Shown here one piece after another: positions 1-12,700 of a stretch of 64,000 bases of DNA (position 1 is the stretch's first letter; every line of letters begins with the position of its first letter). Under the pieces are notes generated by a model. That model was not told the origin of the DNA. It did not search any database and saw only the letters and a program-made list of their open reading frames with translations. The stretch comes from Symbiodinium microadriaticum (Eukaryota; Sar; Dinophyceae; Suessiales; Symbiodiniaceae): NCBI GenBank assembly GCA_001939145.1, contig LSRX01000486.1, positions 33,314-97,313 on the forward strand. The letters are read 5' to 3'. The position numbers and the translations under genes are program-made.

Positions 1-300
1 CTAAACCCCCTAAATCCCTAACCCCTGAACCCTATGGCCTTCCTGCCTACAACAGGCCCGGGGGCACCCAAGAACACTCACTTTGGGGTTTATCTAGGGT
101 ACGGGAAAACCCATGGCGTTAGGCATTAGGGGTTTAGTGTTTAGGATCTAGATGGATTTAGGATTTAGGGGCTTAACCCTAACCCTAACCCCGTTTAGGG
201 GTTTAGGGTCCTGTGTTTGGGGGCCCTGGGGGAGGCTGCACATTGCTTCGACAGGTGCTGCGTGCAGGCGAAGAGCTCTTTAGACGAGGGTTTCTGATCN

Positions 301-868
301 ATCTACTGTAATCGTTGTCATCGTAACTTCGTTGAAGAAGCTTAGAGACTCCAATGTCCTTTAATTAAGTAATATACCTTAAATCGTATTAGGGTTCCTG
401 TTATCCAACCCTAAACCCTAAACCCTGAACCCTACACCCTAAACCCTAAACCCTGAACCCGAATCCCTGATCGCTGAACCCTAAGCCCTAAACCCTAAAC
501 CCTGAACCCTAATCCCTAAACCCTAATCCCTAAACCCTAAACCCTAAAACCTAAACCCTGAACCCTAATCCCTTAATTAAGGGATGATTGGAGTCTCTGA
601 AAAGCCAGCGTCTAAAGCTTCTGGGCAGAGGAAGGCCCAAAGCTCGATTCGGCGGCCTGGCAAAGGCTTCCGGGATCGGTGTTAGAGTTTGAGATTCAGG
701 GGTTTCAGGGATTTAGGGCCTTTTGAGTGGTTTTTAGGGTTTCTTTTAGGATTTTGGGAGTCTTTTGGTGGTTTGAGTGCTTATGGGGTTGAGCTTAGCG
801 CTTGAACGTTGATTCTTCCAATAGGCTTGTGCATGACGGTTAGGGTTCAGGGCTCAGGGGTTCAGGGT
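301..868 (+). repeat. Direct duplication, copy 1
   Basis: Bases 301 to about 868 recur at 1567 to about 2134 (offset 1266) without a difference that I noticed. Copy 1 begins directly after the single N at 300, so an assembly join is a likely cause. Confidence 0.9.
344..599. mobile_element. MITE-like family A, copy A1
   Basis: Starts AGAGACTCCAATGTCCTTTA and ends TAAGGGATGATTGGAGTCTC, inverted repeats of each other. Telomere-like units fill the centre, so the element either carries or was invaded by heptamers. Confidence 0.75.
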
Positions 869-1382
869 TAAGGGGTTAGGGTTCAGGGCTCAGGGTTTAG
901 GGTTTAGGGGTTTAGGGGTTTAGGGGTTTAGGGTTTAGGGTTTAGGGTTTGGGGCACAACACGGTAGATACAGCAGCTTTCATCGATCCTCCGATCGAGC
1001 CACCCCCGCCCTGGAGAAACGGACGAAGCTTCCTAGCTGCCTTTACCAGGAGCCCAGGCCCAACCTTCGGCTCATGTCCATGGGACCGGAGCCGCCCTAA
1101 ACCCTAAAGCCTAGCACCCTAAACCCTAAACTCTAAACCCTAAACTCTAAACCCTAAACTCTAAACCCTAAACTCTGAACCCTAAACTCTAAACCCTAAA
1201 CTCTGAATCCTAAACTCTAAACCCTAAGCCCATCCAAGCAGCCAGATGCCCCTACATTGGACACCTAGGCATCCCCCAAAAAACTCCACTACTCTTGCAC
1301 CCAAGCCTCAGGGGGGTGCTGGCCAGCCGGATGGTGACGCTTACATAAAAGGAACCTGGGAAGGAACACTCAGTTAGTAATA

Positions 1383-1477
1383 TAGGAGCCTAAATAATCA
1401 GAATAGGGTTTTGGGGCATACTAGTTATAGTAAGGAACCCACCCAAATAGTATGGGTAATTATTTAGGCCCTTATAT
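1383..1477. mobile_element. MITE-like family C, copy
   Basis: Left end AGGAGCCTAAATAATCAGAA and right end GGGTAATTATTTAGGCCCTT are inverted repeats. The centre carries the family signature of TTTTGGGGCATA followed by AACCCACCCAAATAGTA. Confidence 0.65.
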
Positions 1478-1566
1478 TCGTCGTAATAGTAATTGGATGT
1501 ACTTTGTAGTCCTAAATAGTAAGACTGCAACTACTGCTACTTAGTTTTACTAGTTGCAATCTGAAT

Positions 1567-2134
1567 AGATCTACTGTAATCGTTGTCATCGTAACTTCGT
1601 TGAAGAAGCTTAGAGACTCCAATGTCCTTTAATTAAGTAATATACCTTAAATCGTATTAGGGTTCCTGTTATCCAACCCTAAACCCTAAACCCTGAACCC
1701 TACACCCTAAACCCTAAACCCTGAACCCGAATCCCTGATCGCTGAACCCTAAGCCCTAAACCCTAAACCCTGAACCCTAATCCCTAAACCCTAATCCCTA
1801 AACCCTAAACCCTAAAACCTAAACCCTGAACCCTAATCCCTTAATTAAGGGATGATTGGAGTCTCTGAAAAGCCAGCGTCTAAAGCTTCTGGGCAGAGGA
1901 AGGCCCAAAGCTCGATTCGGCGGCCTGGCAAAGGCTTCCGGGATCGGTGTTAGAGTTTGAGATTCAGGGGTTTCAGGGATTTAGGGCCTTTTGAGTGGTT
2001 TTTAGGGTTTCTTTTAGGATTTTGGGAGTCTTTTGGTGGTTTGAGTGCTTATGGGGTTGAGCTTAGCGCTTGAACGTTGATTCTTCCAATAGGCTTGTGC
2101 ATGACGGTTAGGGTTCAGGGCTCAGGGGTTCAGG
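1567..2134 (+). repeat. Direct duplication, copy 2
   Basis: Second copy of 301-868. Here it is preceded by continuous sequence (an inverted-repeat element at 1383-1477), while copy 1 is preceded by an N. Copy 2 therefore probably represents the true context. Confidence 0.9.
1610..1865. mobile_element. MITE-like family A, copy A2
   Basis: Identical to A1 because it lies in the 1266-bp-offset duplication. Confidence 0.75.
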
Positions 2135-2399
2135 GGGGTTTAGTAGGTTTTTGGGAGTGTAGGGTTTGGGGGGTTTAGGGGCTCAGGGGCTCAGGGCTTT
2201 CGACTTTGGGGGTTCGGGGGTTTAGGGTGTTGCTTGGTTCGTCTACGGCTGTGGGCTGGCGCAGGGAATCAGGCTGTGGGTTACAAAGCTTCCTGCGGTT
2301 TTCACGAGTCCAGACTCAACTTATGTAGGCTGAGAAGTTGCTGGAAAACAGTGCATACTCGTTGCAGTAGCAGAAAGGTCGTCGTGAGTTGTAGTAGTC

Positions 2400-2690
2400 G
2401 TCCGCATGGGGTTAGCAGCAGGTGTCGTCGTTACTAGTAGCAGTAGCATTAGTATTAGTATTAGCATTCGCATGAGTATTGGTATTAGTATTAGTATTAG
2501 TATTAGTATTAGTAATGGTACTAGTGTTAGTATTACTAGTAGTATTAGTAGTAGTAGGAGTAGTAGGAGTAGTAGGAGTAGCAGGAGTAGGAATAGGAGC
2601 AGGAGTAGGCGCAGGCGTAGGCGTCGGAGCAGCAGTAGCGACGGCGGTGGCAGTAGCAGTTGTTGTTTGTTTGTCTGGTTGTTGCCGTTA
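2400..2690. repeat. ATTAGT / GTAGGA simple repeat
   Basis: Hexamer ATTAGT units pass into AGTAGG and GCAGTAG units. They produce low-complexity reading frames (Ser/Ile, Val/Leu, Arg/Ser), none of which has a credible gene structure. Confidence 0.9.
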
Positions 2691-2699
2691 TTAAATCCC

Positions 2700-2790
2700 T
2701 AAGGCTCAAAATAGCCCAAACGCCTTATATAGTATGGTCTTTGGGCCCAAAAGCCTTAAAATATGAGTCCCTAGAGCCTTAGGGAATCTG
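2700..2790 (+). mobile_element. MITE-like family D, copy D1
   Basis: About 90 bp matching 57411-57496 in the same orientation and 44920-45003 and 57918-58016 inverted. The shared core reads ATAGCCCAAA, GCCTTATATA, GGGCCCAAAAGCCT. Confidence 0.7.
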
Positions 2791-2897
2791 TCCAGGCAAT
2801 AGCCTTGTATAGTAGGCGCCGAGACCGTAAGGGCGTAGTTTTCGAGTCAGAAGTCAGGGCATCCATGTGATGGCAGCCACGGGAGCCATCACAACGA

Positions 2898-3075
2898 CTC
2901 ATCCTCATCACCACCATCATCATCATAAGCATCAGCATCAGCATCAGCGACATCATCATCATCATCATCATCACCATCACCATCACCATCACCATCACCA
3001 TCATCGTCGTAATCATCATCTATTCTATTAACCGTTCGTCTCATATGCACAAATCAGAGAGAGAGAGAGAGAAGC
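2898..3075. repeat. ATC/ACC trinucleotide and GA repeats
   Basis: CATCAT and CACCAT runs at 2898-3015 are followed by GAGAGAG at 3057-3072. The minus-strand Met/Val reading frame here is a repeat artefact. Confidence 0.9.
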
Positions 3076-3332
3076 ATACACACAGACATATGCACATATT
3101 CACATAATAAGCTTTGGTGTTCACGGTACAAACAAGGAGGCCAAGAAAGGTGACGGTGACAACAACAGTCGGAGGACCGCAGAGTACACCGGTCGATGCC
3201 GAATCCCACTTCTGAGCTCTTTGTTTGATCTTATTGCTCTTGCGCATCACCACATGGGGCTCAAGAAGCTGCGAGCTGGTCATTCGGTGCCTTCTGGACG
3301 CCATGGGACTTTAGCAGGTCTTCTGGGCAAGC

Positions 3333-3719
3333 ATGAACGTGAGCCTTCTGCTGACCTCTCTCGCGACTCTGTTTTCGCTGTCTTCGGGTCAGGGAGATGG
3401 TACCTTTCGTGAGGAGTATGCCGAGTATGCCACGACGCTGAGGGAAGATCTTCTCCGCCGCTACGACGCCGCCGTACCTCCACGCAGCCGGCGTGACGTG
3501 AACTACAGCAAGGCCGGGACCGACGTCGCGATGGAGATTCGCATGTTCAAGGTCGAGGGGGTGGATTCCTCGCGCGGGCAGATGCGGCTGAAGGTCTGGG
3601 TGCGGCTGGCTTGGAATGACTTGCGGCTCAGCTGGGACCCGGCGGCCTACGGCAACATTACCCAGGTCAACTTCCGTAGTCTGCCGCCCACACAGGGGAC
3701 AGAAATCTGGACACCAGAT
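3333..3719 (+). CDS. pLGIC exon 1: signal peptide and start of ligand-binding domain
   Basis: 129 codons, phase 0. Begins MNVSLLLTSLATLFSLSSGQ (a secretion signal) and ends at IWTPD. The intron uses donor GC (3720-3721); only this junction gives WTPDVQLYN without extra residues. An AG at 3312-3313 and another at 3330-3331 precede the ATG and could serve as a spliced-leader acceptor. Confidence 0.88.
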
Positions 3720-6700
3720 GCCCCTGGGTGTTCCTTTTGAAATGTGTAGGGTTTTGATTCTATTAGACGGTCAGGGGTTCTTGAAAACCATTAACCCAAA
3801 AGGGTCCAAAGTAACTCTACAGTAGGATGTAGGCTTTCTACATTAGGAATCAATAGTATGATCTGGGAAAAGTATCCCCATAAACAGTACTTAGGACCCT
3901 TTGGGTAAGCCTTAGCCTTGACGTTGGAAGCCCAATAGCCTCAATCCTTCAGAGGACCTCTCAGAGGGAACCCCCTGCACTGTTTGTCCTTAATCCGATT
4001 TCCAACTTTTCTTCTGGGTGGACTACGTACTAAACCCTCTTCAAGCCTTCGCTTTTAATGTAGGGTTTAGGGTTTAGAAACCCTAAACCCTAGACCCTAT
4101 TAATGTTTAAGCGGCTTGCAGGTACAGCTCTACAATGCCAACGTTGGCAACGCCGCCACCCTGGACAACTCGCTGGCCACGGCATATTCGGACGGTTCCT
4201 GGGGACAAGAACGCACCCTAAACCCTAAACCCTAAACCCTGAACCCTTAGGGGTTTAGGGTTTAGGGTTTAGGGTTCAGGTTTACGCCTGAAACCCCTAA
4301 ATCCTCAACTTTCTAGGAGCCCTTTAGAGGACCCCCAAAGAAACCCTTAGAGGAAGGCTGTTAAGAGCCCCAAAGCATCACCACGAACCCCTGCACCCCG
4401 AAGCCCAAGACACGAAGTAGAACCTTGATAGGACCCGTAAATACCCGGTTTAGGGTTCAGGGTTTAGGGTTTGGGCTTTAGGGTTTAGGACGACGAAACC
4501 CGGAGGCTCGATTTTTTGGAGCCGCCCTGGGATACTGGACACGCTCTGCAGCTAGCCTTTCCTTTGGGATGTTTTACATGTTCCTTTATTAGGCTTAAGA
4601 GGATCTGAAACGTTATAAACCCTCAGACCCGCAACCCCAAACCCAAAAAAAACCTAAGCCCTTAAACCCTTAAGCCCGAACCGTAAAACATAGACCCTAA
4701 ACTCTAAACCCCAAGCNTATTGAGGCTAGCCCAAGAAGCCTCTCAAAAATCCGAAGCCCCTAAACCCCTAAACCAAAAAAGGCCTAGACCCTAAACCCAA
4801 GGGCCAACCGAGGCAAGTTCTCCGGACTGGTCGCTTTTCCCTTCGACAGCCTCTCCTGTTCCATGGACTCTGGGCTCTTTTTGAAGAGTTTCGGGTTTAG
4901 GGTTCAGGACTCTATCAATAAGAATCGGAGCATATCGGAACCCGAAACCCCGAACCCTAAAATCCTAAATCCTTCAGCCCCGCAGCCCTAAACCTCCAAA
5001 CCCCAAAACCGCCCGTAAACCCGAAAGGACCCTTAAAGCCTTATAGATCCCTCATACAACCTTCCATATCCCTTGAAAGGAGCCCCATTCCACAAGAACC
5101 CCCCTGAACCCTAAACCCTAAACCCACTACCCACTAAACCCTAAACCCTAAACCCACTAAACACTAAACCCTAAACCCTAAGCCCACTAAACCCTAAACC
5201 CTAAACCCTCAACCGAGGAATGGGGTGGCTGGAGTTGGTCCGGCGGATTTCAGGGGATTCTGCTCCGTGGGGCAGGGTATTCGGAATCCACTCAAGAAGA
5301 CACTTGGCTGCTTTTTTGTTGTGTTGTTGCTGTTCTTTTTTTAAATGTTGTTTTTTGTTGTTTGTTGTTTCAGGGCTCTGATTTTTTAGTTTTTTCAGGG
5401 CTTTGGGTTTAGGACTTAGGGTTTTAGGTCAGTTTAGGGTTTAGGGCTGGCTTGGGGTTATTCTTGACAGTTGTTTTGTCTGTCGTATTGTAGAACATAT
5501 TCCAGAATAATTTCGGGCTTAGGATTTAGGGTACTAGGCTGTTCTTGAACATCAGGCCTGACTATAGCAAAGTGTAGTCTGAGAATGATAAGTGTCAAGG
5601 GTCGTTTTGAATTGGCTTTCATACATATTGTGTAACCTTGATCAGGATTGAAGTTGGGAGGCTAGCTGGTTTTAAGCCTAAGCCAAGAGCAGCCCAGGAC
5701 ACTGCCGGGTCGTCGTACCAGGAGTACAGTATTGCTGAGGTCAGTGTCGACGTGAAAACCAATTTCTACGACACATTTCCCAGCGAACCTTGGACACTGG
5801 TGAAGTTTACGGTGAAGCTTGGCCGTGCATCTTTTTACTACACGTTGCTGATCATTCTACCAACTGTTCTGCTTACCTACCTCTCCTTTGGTGTGTTCTT
5901 CATGTCCCACGAGGTCCGAAAGCTCAGCACATCAGCATTAGCATTGCTTTTGGTCTTCAGATACCTAAACCCTCCCAAACATAGCACAGAACGAAGGCAT
6001 GATCCCCGTGTTTGAACAGCCTATGACCCTAAACCCTTAAACTCTAAACCCCAACCCCTATAGCTTTAAATGCCAGGTGGGCGAGCGGCTGTCCTTCGGC
6101 ATCACACTGGTTTTGGTGATCGAAGTGATGAAACTTTACTGCTCTTAGGAATTATGGTTCATTTTCCTTAACTCCAGGGGAGTAATATGAATCTTACCCT
6201 AAGCCCTAAACCCTAAATCCTGAAGGGGATGAATATGAATATGACCCTAAACCTTAAACCGTAGACCGTAAAGGGGATTCATCTGAATGTGACCCTAAGC
6301 CCTAAACCCTAAACCATAAACCCTAAACCCTAAAGGGGATTCATCTGAATATGACCCTAAGCCCTAAACCCTAAACCCTAAAGGGGATTCATATGAACAT
6401 GACCCTAAGCCCTAAACCGTAAACCCTAAAGGGGATTCATGTGAACATGACCCTAAGCCCTAAACCCTAAACCCTAAAGGGGATTCATATGAACGTGACC
6501 CTAAACCCTTAACCCTAAACCCTATCAAGAGGATTCATATGAATATGACCCTAAGCCCTAAACTGCGAAGGAAAACGACGGCGGCCTCCTTCGTGCCAGT
6601 CTGCGGAGAGCTGCTATGGATCGACCTCTTCATGCTGGTTAGTACCGAGCTTAGAGCTTCGGGTTTGGGGTTTTAGGGTTTTAGGGTTTAGGGTTTTAGG

Positions 6701-9700
6701 GTTTAGGGTTTTAGGGTTTAGGGTTTAAAGAGTTTTTCCTCTAAATTTGTTCAGAATTTACATGAGAGCGTGGGTTGCTTATGATGATAGTTAGCTGTAT
6801 AGGACTTGCTAAATTACGATCATCGATCTTTAAAGCTTCCAGCTTAGAGCTTCGGGTTTAGGGCTTAGGCTTCGCCAGCGCAGTTTTTTGACTGTGCGAG
6901 GCGCCCTTGTCATCTCTCAGCGACGCCTTCCTCCCCTTTTCAGGACGCTGCGTCTTATTTTTACGGTGTCTGAGGCGGCTGCCCTTTCTTGGCTCTTCCT
7001 GGGCTCTCCTGGGCCCTTTTGGGCTTTTCCTGGACTCTTCCTGGGTCCTTCCTGGGCTTTCCCTGGACTCTCCTGCTCTGCGCTTTTTTGGGCTCTTGGT
7101 AGGCTTTTCCTGGGCTCTTCGGGCTCTTCCTGGGCTCTTTTGGCCTCTTCTGGGCTCTTCGTGGGGCTTTCTGGGTTTTTGCTGGGCTCTTGCTGGGCTT
7201 TTCCTGGGCTCTTTCTGGGCTTTACCTTGGCTCTTCCCTCTCTCCTGCGTTCTTCCGGGTTTTCCTGGGTCTTCTGGGCTCTTCTTGGGCCCCTCTGGCC
7301 AATTTACTTTTAAACTGAATTTGTGGTTGTCGTTTGCTTTCCTTCAATACCGCCTGCCTTCTGCCCTTCAAACCACAGCCTGCGTTAGCCCACTTATCGG
7401 CGCAAGCTGTCGAAAATTTAGGGGTTAGTGTTTAGGGGTTTAGAGTATTTTTCCTATTCGGACGCGTCACGGTGTTTTTGGGTCTTGGGTTAACATAGGG
7501 AATATAGGGGCCATACGAAGTAGAACAGTGTTTTGGGTATATTGTACTATGATTATAGTAAGGACCCCCCCCCCAGAATAGTATTGGTCATTATTTAGGC
7601 CTCTATATTCAGGTTCCCGAGCCGTACCCAGTCTTTGCTTCAAGTTGAGCAGTAAGCGAACGGGAATCCAATCTTCATCTTCAAGAGGCTACTCCCCAAA
7701 GCCTTACACCCTCGCAACACGAGGTACGGAGAAGTCCCTAAACCCTAAACCCTAAACCCTAAACCCTAAACTTGGCCCTAAACCCTCTGGGAACGGCGAG
7801 GTACGGTGTTTTGCTGCGCGAGCTTGCTGGAAACTATGGCCATCCTCTTCTTGGCCTTTCATGTGGAGAAGCACGTCCTGCCGAGTTGGCTTGCTTGGAT
7901 GGCACCTTGCGCTGGAGGATAGTTTAGGGTTTGGGGGTAGGGTTTAGGGATCATATGGGCGTGGTGCGCTCAACACCCGAATATTTCCCAGCAACATCAA
8001 TCCGAATGCACCGACTGCAATGAGACAGCTTGTCTTCTAATATTCTCTGTTGGCTCAAGAGCCCTGGCTGTCCCGAACGTACAGTTTGGGGTCCAGCGGC
8101 CCTAAATTCACTCTCAACCTGAACTCTTTGAAGCCCATAAACCATCAACCCTGACCTCAACCGTAGACCTTAAACCCGAAAGAAACCCATGAAACCCGTA
8201 AACCTTAAGCCCTAACCCGTAAACCTTCAACCCCTAAAGAAACCTTTGAAACCCATAAACCCTAAACCTTAAACCCTAAACCCCAAACCCTAACCCATAA
8301 GCCTTAAGCGCCTAAAGCTATAAGTTCTGTGAAATCCGAGGCGCCTTGGTTCCTGTGCCGATCTGACTCGGATATCCTGGTGGAGTCAAAGGCAGGCAGA
8401 GTCTTGGTTCGTAAACTAGGACCCAGAGTAGGCCCTTATTCCTTTTTTTTAGGGTTCAGGTTCCCTTATAAAGTCCTTTAAACCAGAAAGGGCATCCTTT
8501 TTATTCCTAGGTTTCTCTTGGGTCTAGTAAGCCTCTTATAAGGTCGTCTTGGTCTGAAAGGTTGAACTTTTTTTACCCCCCCATGCGCGTTGGGCAAGTG
8601 GGACTTTCCGAAAATTAGGGTACCTTATTTGGGGGTCCTTATAATAGGCATCCTACTATTTGGGGTACTATATTAGGGTCCCCTAGTTTCGGAGACCCCC
8701 AACCCTAAACCCTAAACCCTAAACCCTAAACCCTAAACCCTAAACCTTATAATAAGGATCCTACATTTCGGAGACCCCAACATGAGCGCTTTTCGGAAAC
8801 CCCCGAGTATAAGGAATCTATCGCCAGCTGAACCGGGAGAACTCAAACAGGCGCCTTGGCTGTGATTCTTTTTGGTTGGGCTTGGGTTTAGGGTTTAGGG
8901 TTTAGGCTTTAGGGTTTAGGGTTTAGGGTTTAGGGTTTAGGGTTTGAGGTTGAGGGCTTTAGGACTTTAGGACTTATGGTTCAAAGGCGTGTTTCACTGA
9001 GTATGATTGGTTGATGCCTTCGGGGGCTGGGTTCTTAGACTAAACTTGTGCATCTTTGTTGACAGAGCCCTAAGCCCTAAACCCTAAACCCCTAAGCCCT
9101 AAACCCTAACCCCTAACCGCCCTAACCCCTCAACTCAGTGTTGAACCTGCCTCCCCCCCTTTCAAAGCCAAGCCCTAAACCTTGTAGGCTCCACGAGAAC
9201 AAAGCCAGCTTCCAGAAGGGTGCCAAGATGGAGGAGATTGAGGGACTGCAGGGTTTAGGGTCTAGGGTTTAGGGTATAGGGTTTAGGGTTTAGGGTACCA
9301 TGGGACTAAGTTACTAGGGCTATTATTGGGGGTAGCTGTATTTATAGTGGTTTGTACCCCGCCCCATTTAGGGTACGTAAAACTTAAGACCTTACCCGGG
9401 ATCCTCCAAGTAGCTGAGAGCTTGGCTGCCTCAGGCTGAGGTTTTGGATGGCTTGAAAGCACTTGATGTTGCTGTCTGGGGCTTGTACGATGTTCAGCGA
9501 CTCATGTGTCTTACTTGTAAGGTTTTATATGACTCATGTGTCTTGTGTGTTTTCCGTTCAGAGGCACCCATCCTGAAGCCTAATCCCTAAACCCTGTAAG
9601 CACACTGCAAGCCCTAGAGCTTTAATCAAACCCTGAGCCCCAGATATGTAGGAAAAGGCTTGAACTAAACCCTAGATCTCTAATCCTAAACCCGAAACCC

Positions 9701-12700
9701 TAAACCCTAGAACACCATGCCGCTTGGGCACCTACTGCTGGGAGCAGTCCCAACCTTTTAGGGTCCTTTGTATAAGGGTGCCGTGCAATTTTGGGGACCT
9801 AAGAGGGGGGCCCTAATTTAGAGAACTACCCATAAGAGCTCTGGTGTAATATACTACACAATTTGGAAATATGGGTTTGGGGTTTAGGGTTTTTGGTTTA
9901 GGGTAGGGAATATGGGTTTGGGGTAGTAGGGTTGAGGGCTTGTGGAAGAAAAATAGAGAAGACACGTGGGTCATCTTTAGTGTTTCTTTATATGGAACCG
10001 AATATTTTGGGGATGTAGGACTAGGGTTTCTTACGCAGGTTCCTACAGAAAAACTATAAGCGCCCAAAAAGCTTAAAGGTTGCCCTAAACCCTAAACCCT
10101 AAATCCTAAACCCTTAAACTTAAATCCTGCAACCCTATACCCTTAAACCCTAAACAACTCAGGTTCTTACACTAGCAAGATCCCTTACGTATGTCAATCC
10201 CCAAACTCGAAGCCGGCAGTCGGATGTACTCGAGGAGTCTGGGTGCTTATACCCGTTTAGGAAGGACTCCGGGTTTGGGGTTTAGGGTTTAGGGCTTAGG
10301 GTTTAGGGCTTCTGGGTTTGGGATTTAGGGATGTTTAGGCTTTAGAGTTCTTAGGGGCCGGGGATGCTTATGTAGGGTGTAGGGGTAAGAACTCTTATGA
10401 TTGTCACAGGTACTTGTTAACCACTACTTACTTGTGCCGTTTGATGACATCTCGCACTGCTGTTGCGTAGTCTTATTAGTCCTATTGTGGTTCGTATGAT
10501 TGTTTTCAAGATGACTGGCTTATGATGATTCCAGTCTGTTGAGACTGTGACTTAATACTAGTGGTGCTACAGTGCTTTTTACTACGAGTATTATCTTGAT
10601 TGTTCTCATTTTTCTTATTGACACCCTCTAACACTCTTCTAAACCTCGGACCCTCAGCCCTCGACCCTCCGCCCCAGAGTTGAGAGGAGCTCTTAGCGCG
10701 GCAGTTCTCCGAGACAGACACGGAGCGCCTGATCTTCTTTGAGAAGCTTGGCTCAAAGAAGATTGTTTCTGTAGCTTCTAGGGTTTTAAAGTTTTCAATG
10801 AATGCCAAGAATCGTACAGAACACCATTAACAAGAAGACGAAACACCACAACTCCAAGGAACCCCACACACACAAAAAGACACACCCTTCACCCAAAACC
10901 CTAAGCCTTGGCCCGAAGCTCAAAGGAACCTCTTCTACTTGTTGGATTCGGACTCGAACGGGCTGATCACCACGGAGGACTTGGGGGGAAATTGGGGGAC
11001 TTGGTAAGTACAGGGTTTAGGGTTTAGGGTTTACGGTCTTGAGCTTCGTTTTTAGGGGATGCTTTATTATGGGCTTCCTATAATGGGTTGGCGGGGTTTG
11101 GGTTTCTGGGTTTGAGATCCTTTACGGGTTAGGGCTCAGTGGACCTAGCACGCAGGTTATAGCTGGGACGAGGATTTCCCGACCTGTGAAAAAACTCGAA
11201 GCCCTGCGCCCCAAACCTAGAAACACAGACCCTAAACCCCTCCAACCCTTTATGGGAACCCTCAGCGGGACCGTAGAATGCCCTACATCTCCCAGCATCC
11301 CTTACTTAAGGAGTACACACATTACGTCATCGAGGGATCCTACCATACTGTAAGGTAGTATACCTGCGACCCAAACCCCACAAAATAGTAGGTTGTGACC
11401 CCGTAATTAGAGGGTAGAGTCCCTAGAACGGTAGGCTTTTGGATTCCCAGAAGAGCTTCCGGGTTTATGGTTTATGTGGGTTTAGCGTTTAGGGTTGATG
11501 TGGGTTTAGGGTTTCGGGTTTTAAGTGGGTTTGGGGTTTATGTGGGTTGAGGGTTTAAGTGGGCTTAGGGTGTATGTGGGTTGAGGGTTTATGTGGGCTT
11601 AGGGTGTATGTGGGTGTATGTGGGTTTATGTGGGTTTAGGGCTTCGGGGTTTAGGGTTTATGTGGGTTTAGGGTCTCCTGATCTCGCAGGAAGCCGCCAC
11701 CATGCTCAGCTTCGTGAACCTCAGCCTCTCACGGACGGCCTTGGAGGAGACCGCCGCCCCTCAAAGGGGGCTCTGGGTTTAGGCCTTACTTCGCTTCCTT
11801 TCGTAGCCTACAACTAGGGTTTAGGAGTTTAGGGTTTAGGGTTTATGTGGGTTTAGGGGCTTAGGGCTCGAAACTAGTGTGAGAAAAAAGCAAAAACAGC
11901 AACAATATTGATCATGTCAACCTTAGAAACAAAGAGAAGAACAATACCAAAGCCTCCAAACCCTAAGCCCTTGAACCTATCTATAGCACCAGCCCTTACC
12001 ACCCTGAACCCCAGACCCCAAAACCTTAAACCCTAAAGCCCTAAACCCTTACAGGGATCCCTTAAACCTCTGAACCCGAAACCCCCTCAGCCCTAAAGGC
12101 CCTAAAGCCTAAAAACCCTAAAAAGCCTCTTTAAAGCAGGACATCTAAACCCGAATCCCTAAACCCTAAAGCCTAAAACCCTTTAAAGAAGGACATCTTG
12201 ATGGACGCCTGAGAGCCAAAGCGTCTCTTCGACTGTGGGGACTTCCTAGAGATCCTTCCTCTTGCAAGTTCTTGCGGGTTTAGGGATTACGGGTCTAGGG
12301 TTCAGGGATTAGGTTCTCGGGCTTTAGGGTTTGGGGATTTAGGGCTTTAGGGTTTAGGGGGTTATGGCTTTAGGGTTTAGGGCTTAGGGGTTATAGGGTT
12401 TAGAGATTAGGGTTTAGGGATTAGGGGAAAAGGCTTGGGTTTAGGACTCTGGGGGTGTTGGGCGGTTGGAGCGGGGGCGGGGTAGGATCAACTGCTTTCG
12501 TCAACCTTTACATTTCGGATATGGCGTTGTCTGAGATATGACCTTAAACCTGTTGTTTGTCATTAAGGTCCTAAACTGGGTTTATGGGTGCCCAAATCCA
12601 GGAACAGAACCACTTCAACGTAAAAAATGGCTTACTGACAGAGGGGGTGATGGGATCTAAGTGTACCTGCCTTAGTCATATCGCGAGCTTACCAACCCCC

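Larger units (their letters stand above)
1..2230. repeat. Telomere-like heptamer spacer
   Basis: Dense CCCTAAA and TTTAGGG units with variants (CCCTGAA, CTCTAAA, CCCTAAT) run on both strands, interrupted by unique DNA. Because both orientations alternate and the same units occur across the whole window, this is not evidence for a chromosome end. No exon could be supported here. Confidence 0.85.

Noticed and set aside
1-300. Chromosome end
   Set aside because: Heptamers here are no longer or purer than elsewhere and occur in both orientations.
6888-7428. Overlapping 141- and 173-codon frames rich in Leu, Gly, Phe and Trp
   Set aside because: Both derive from CTGGGCTCTTC repeats in an intron of the channel gene; no domain and two frames equally open.
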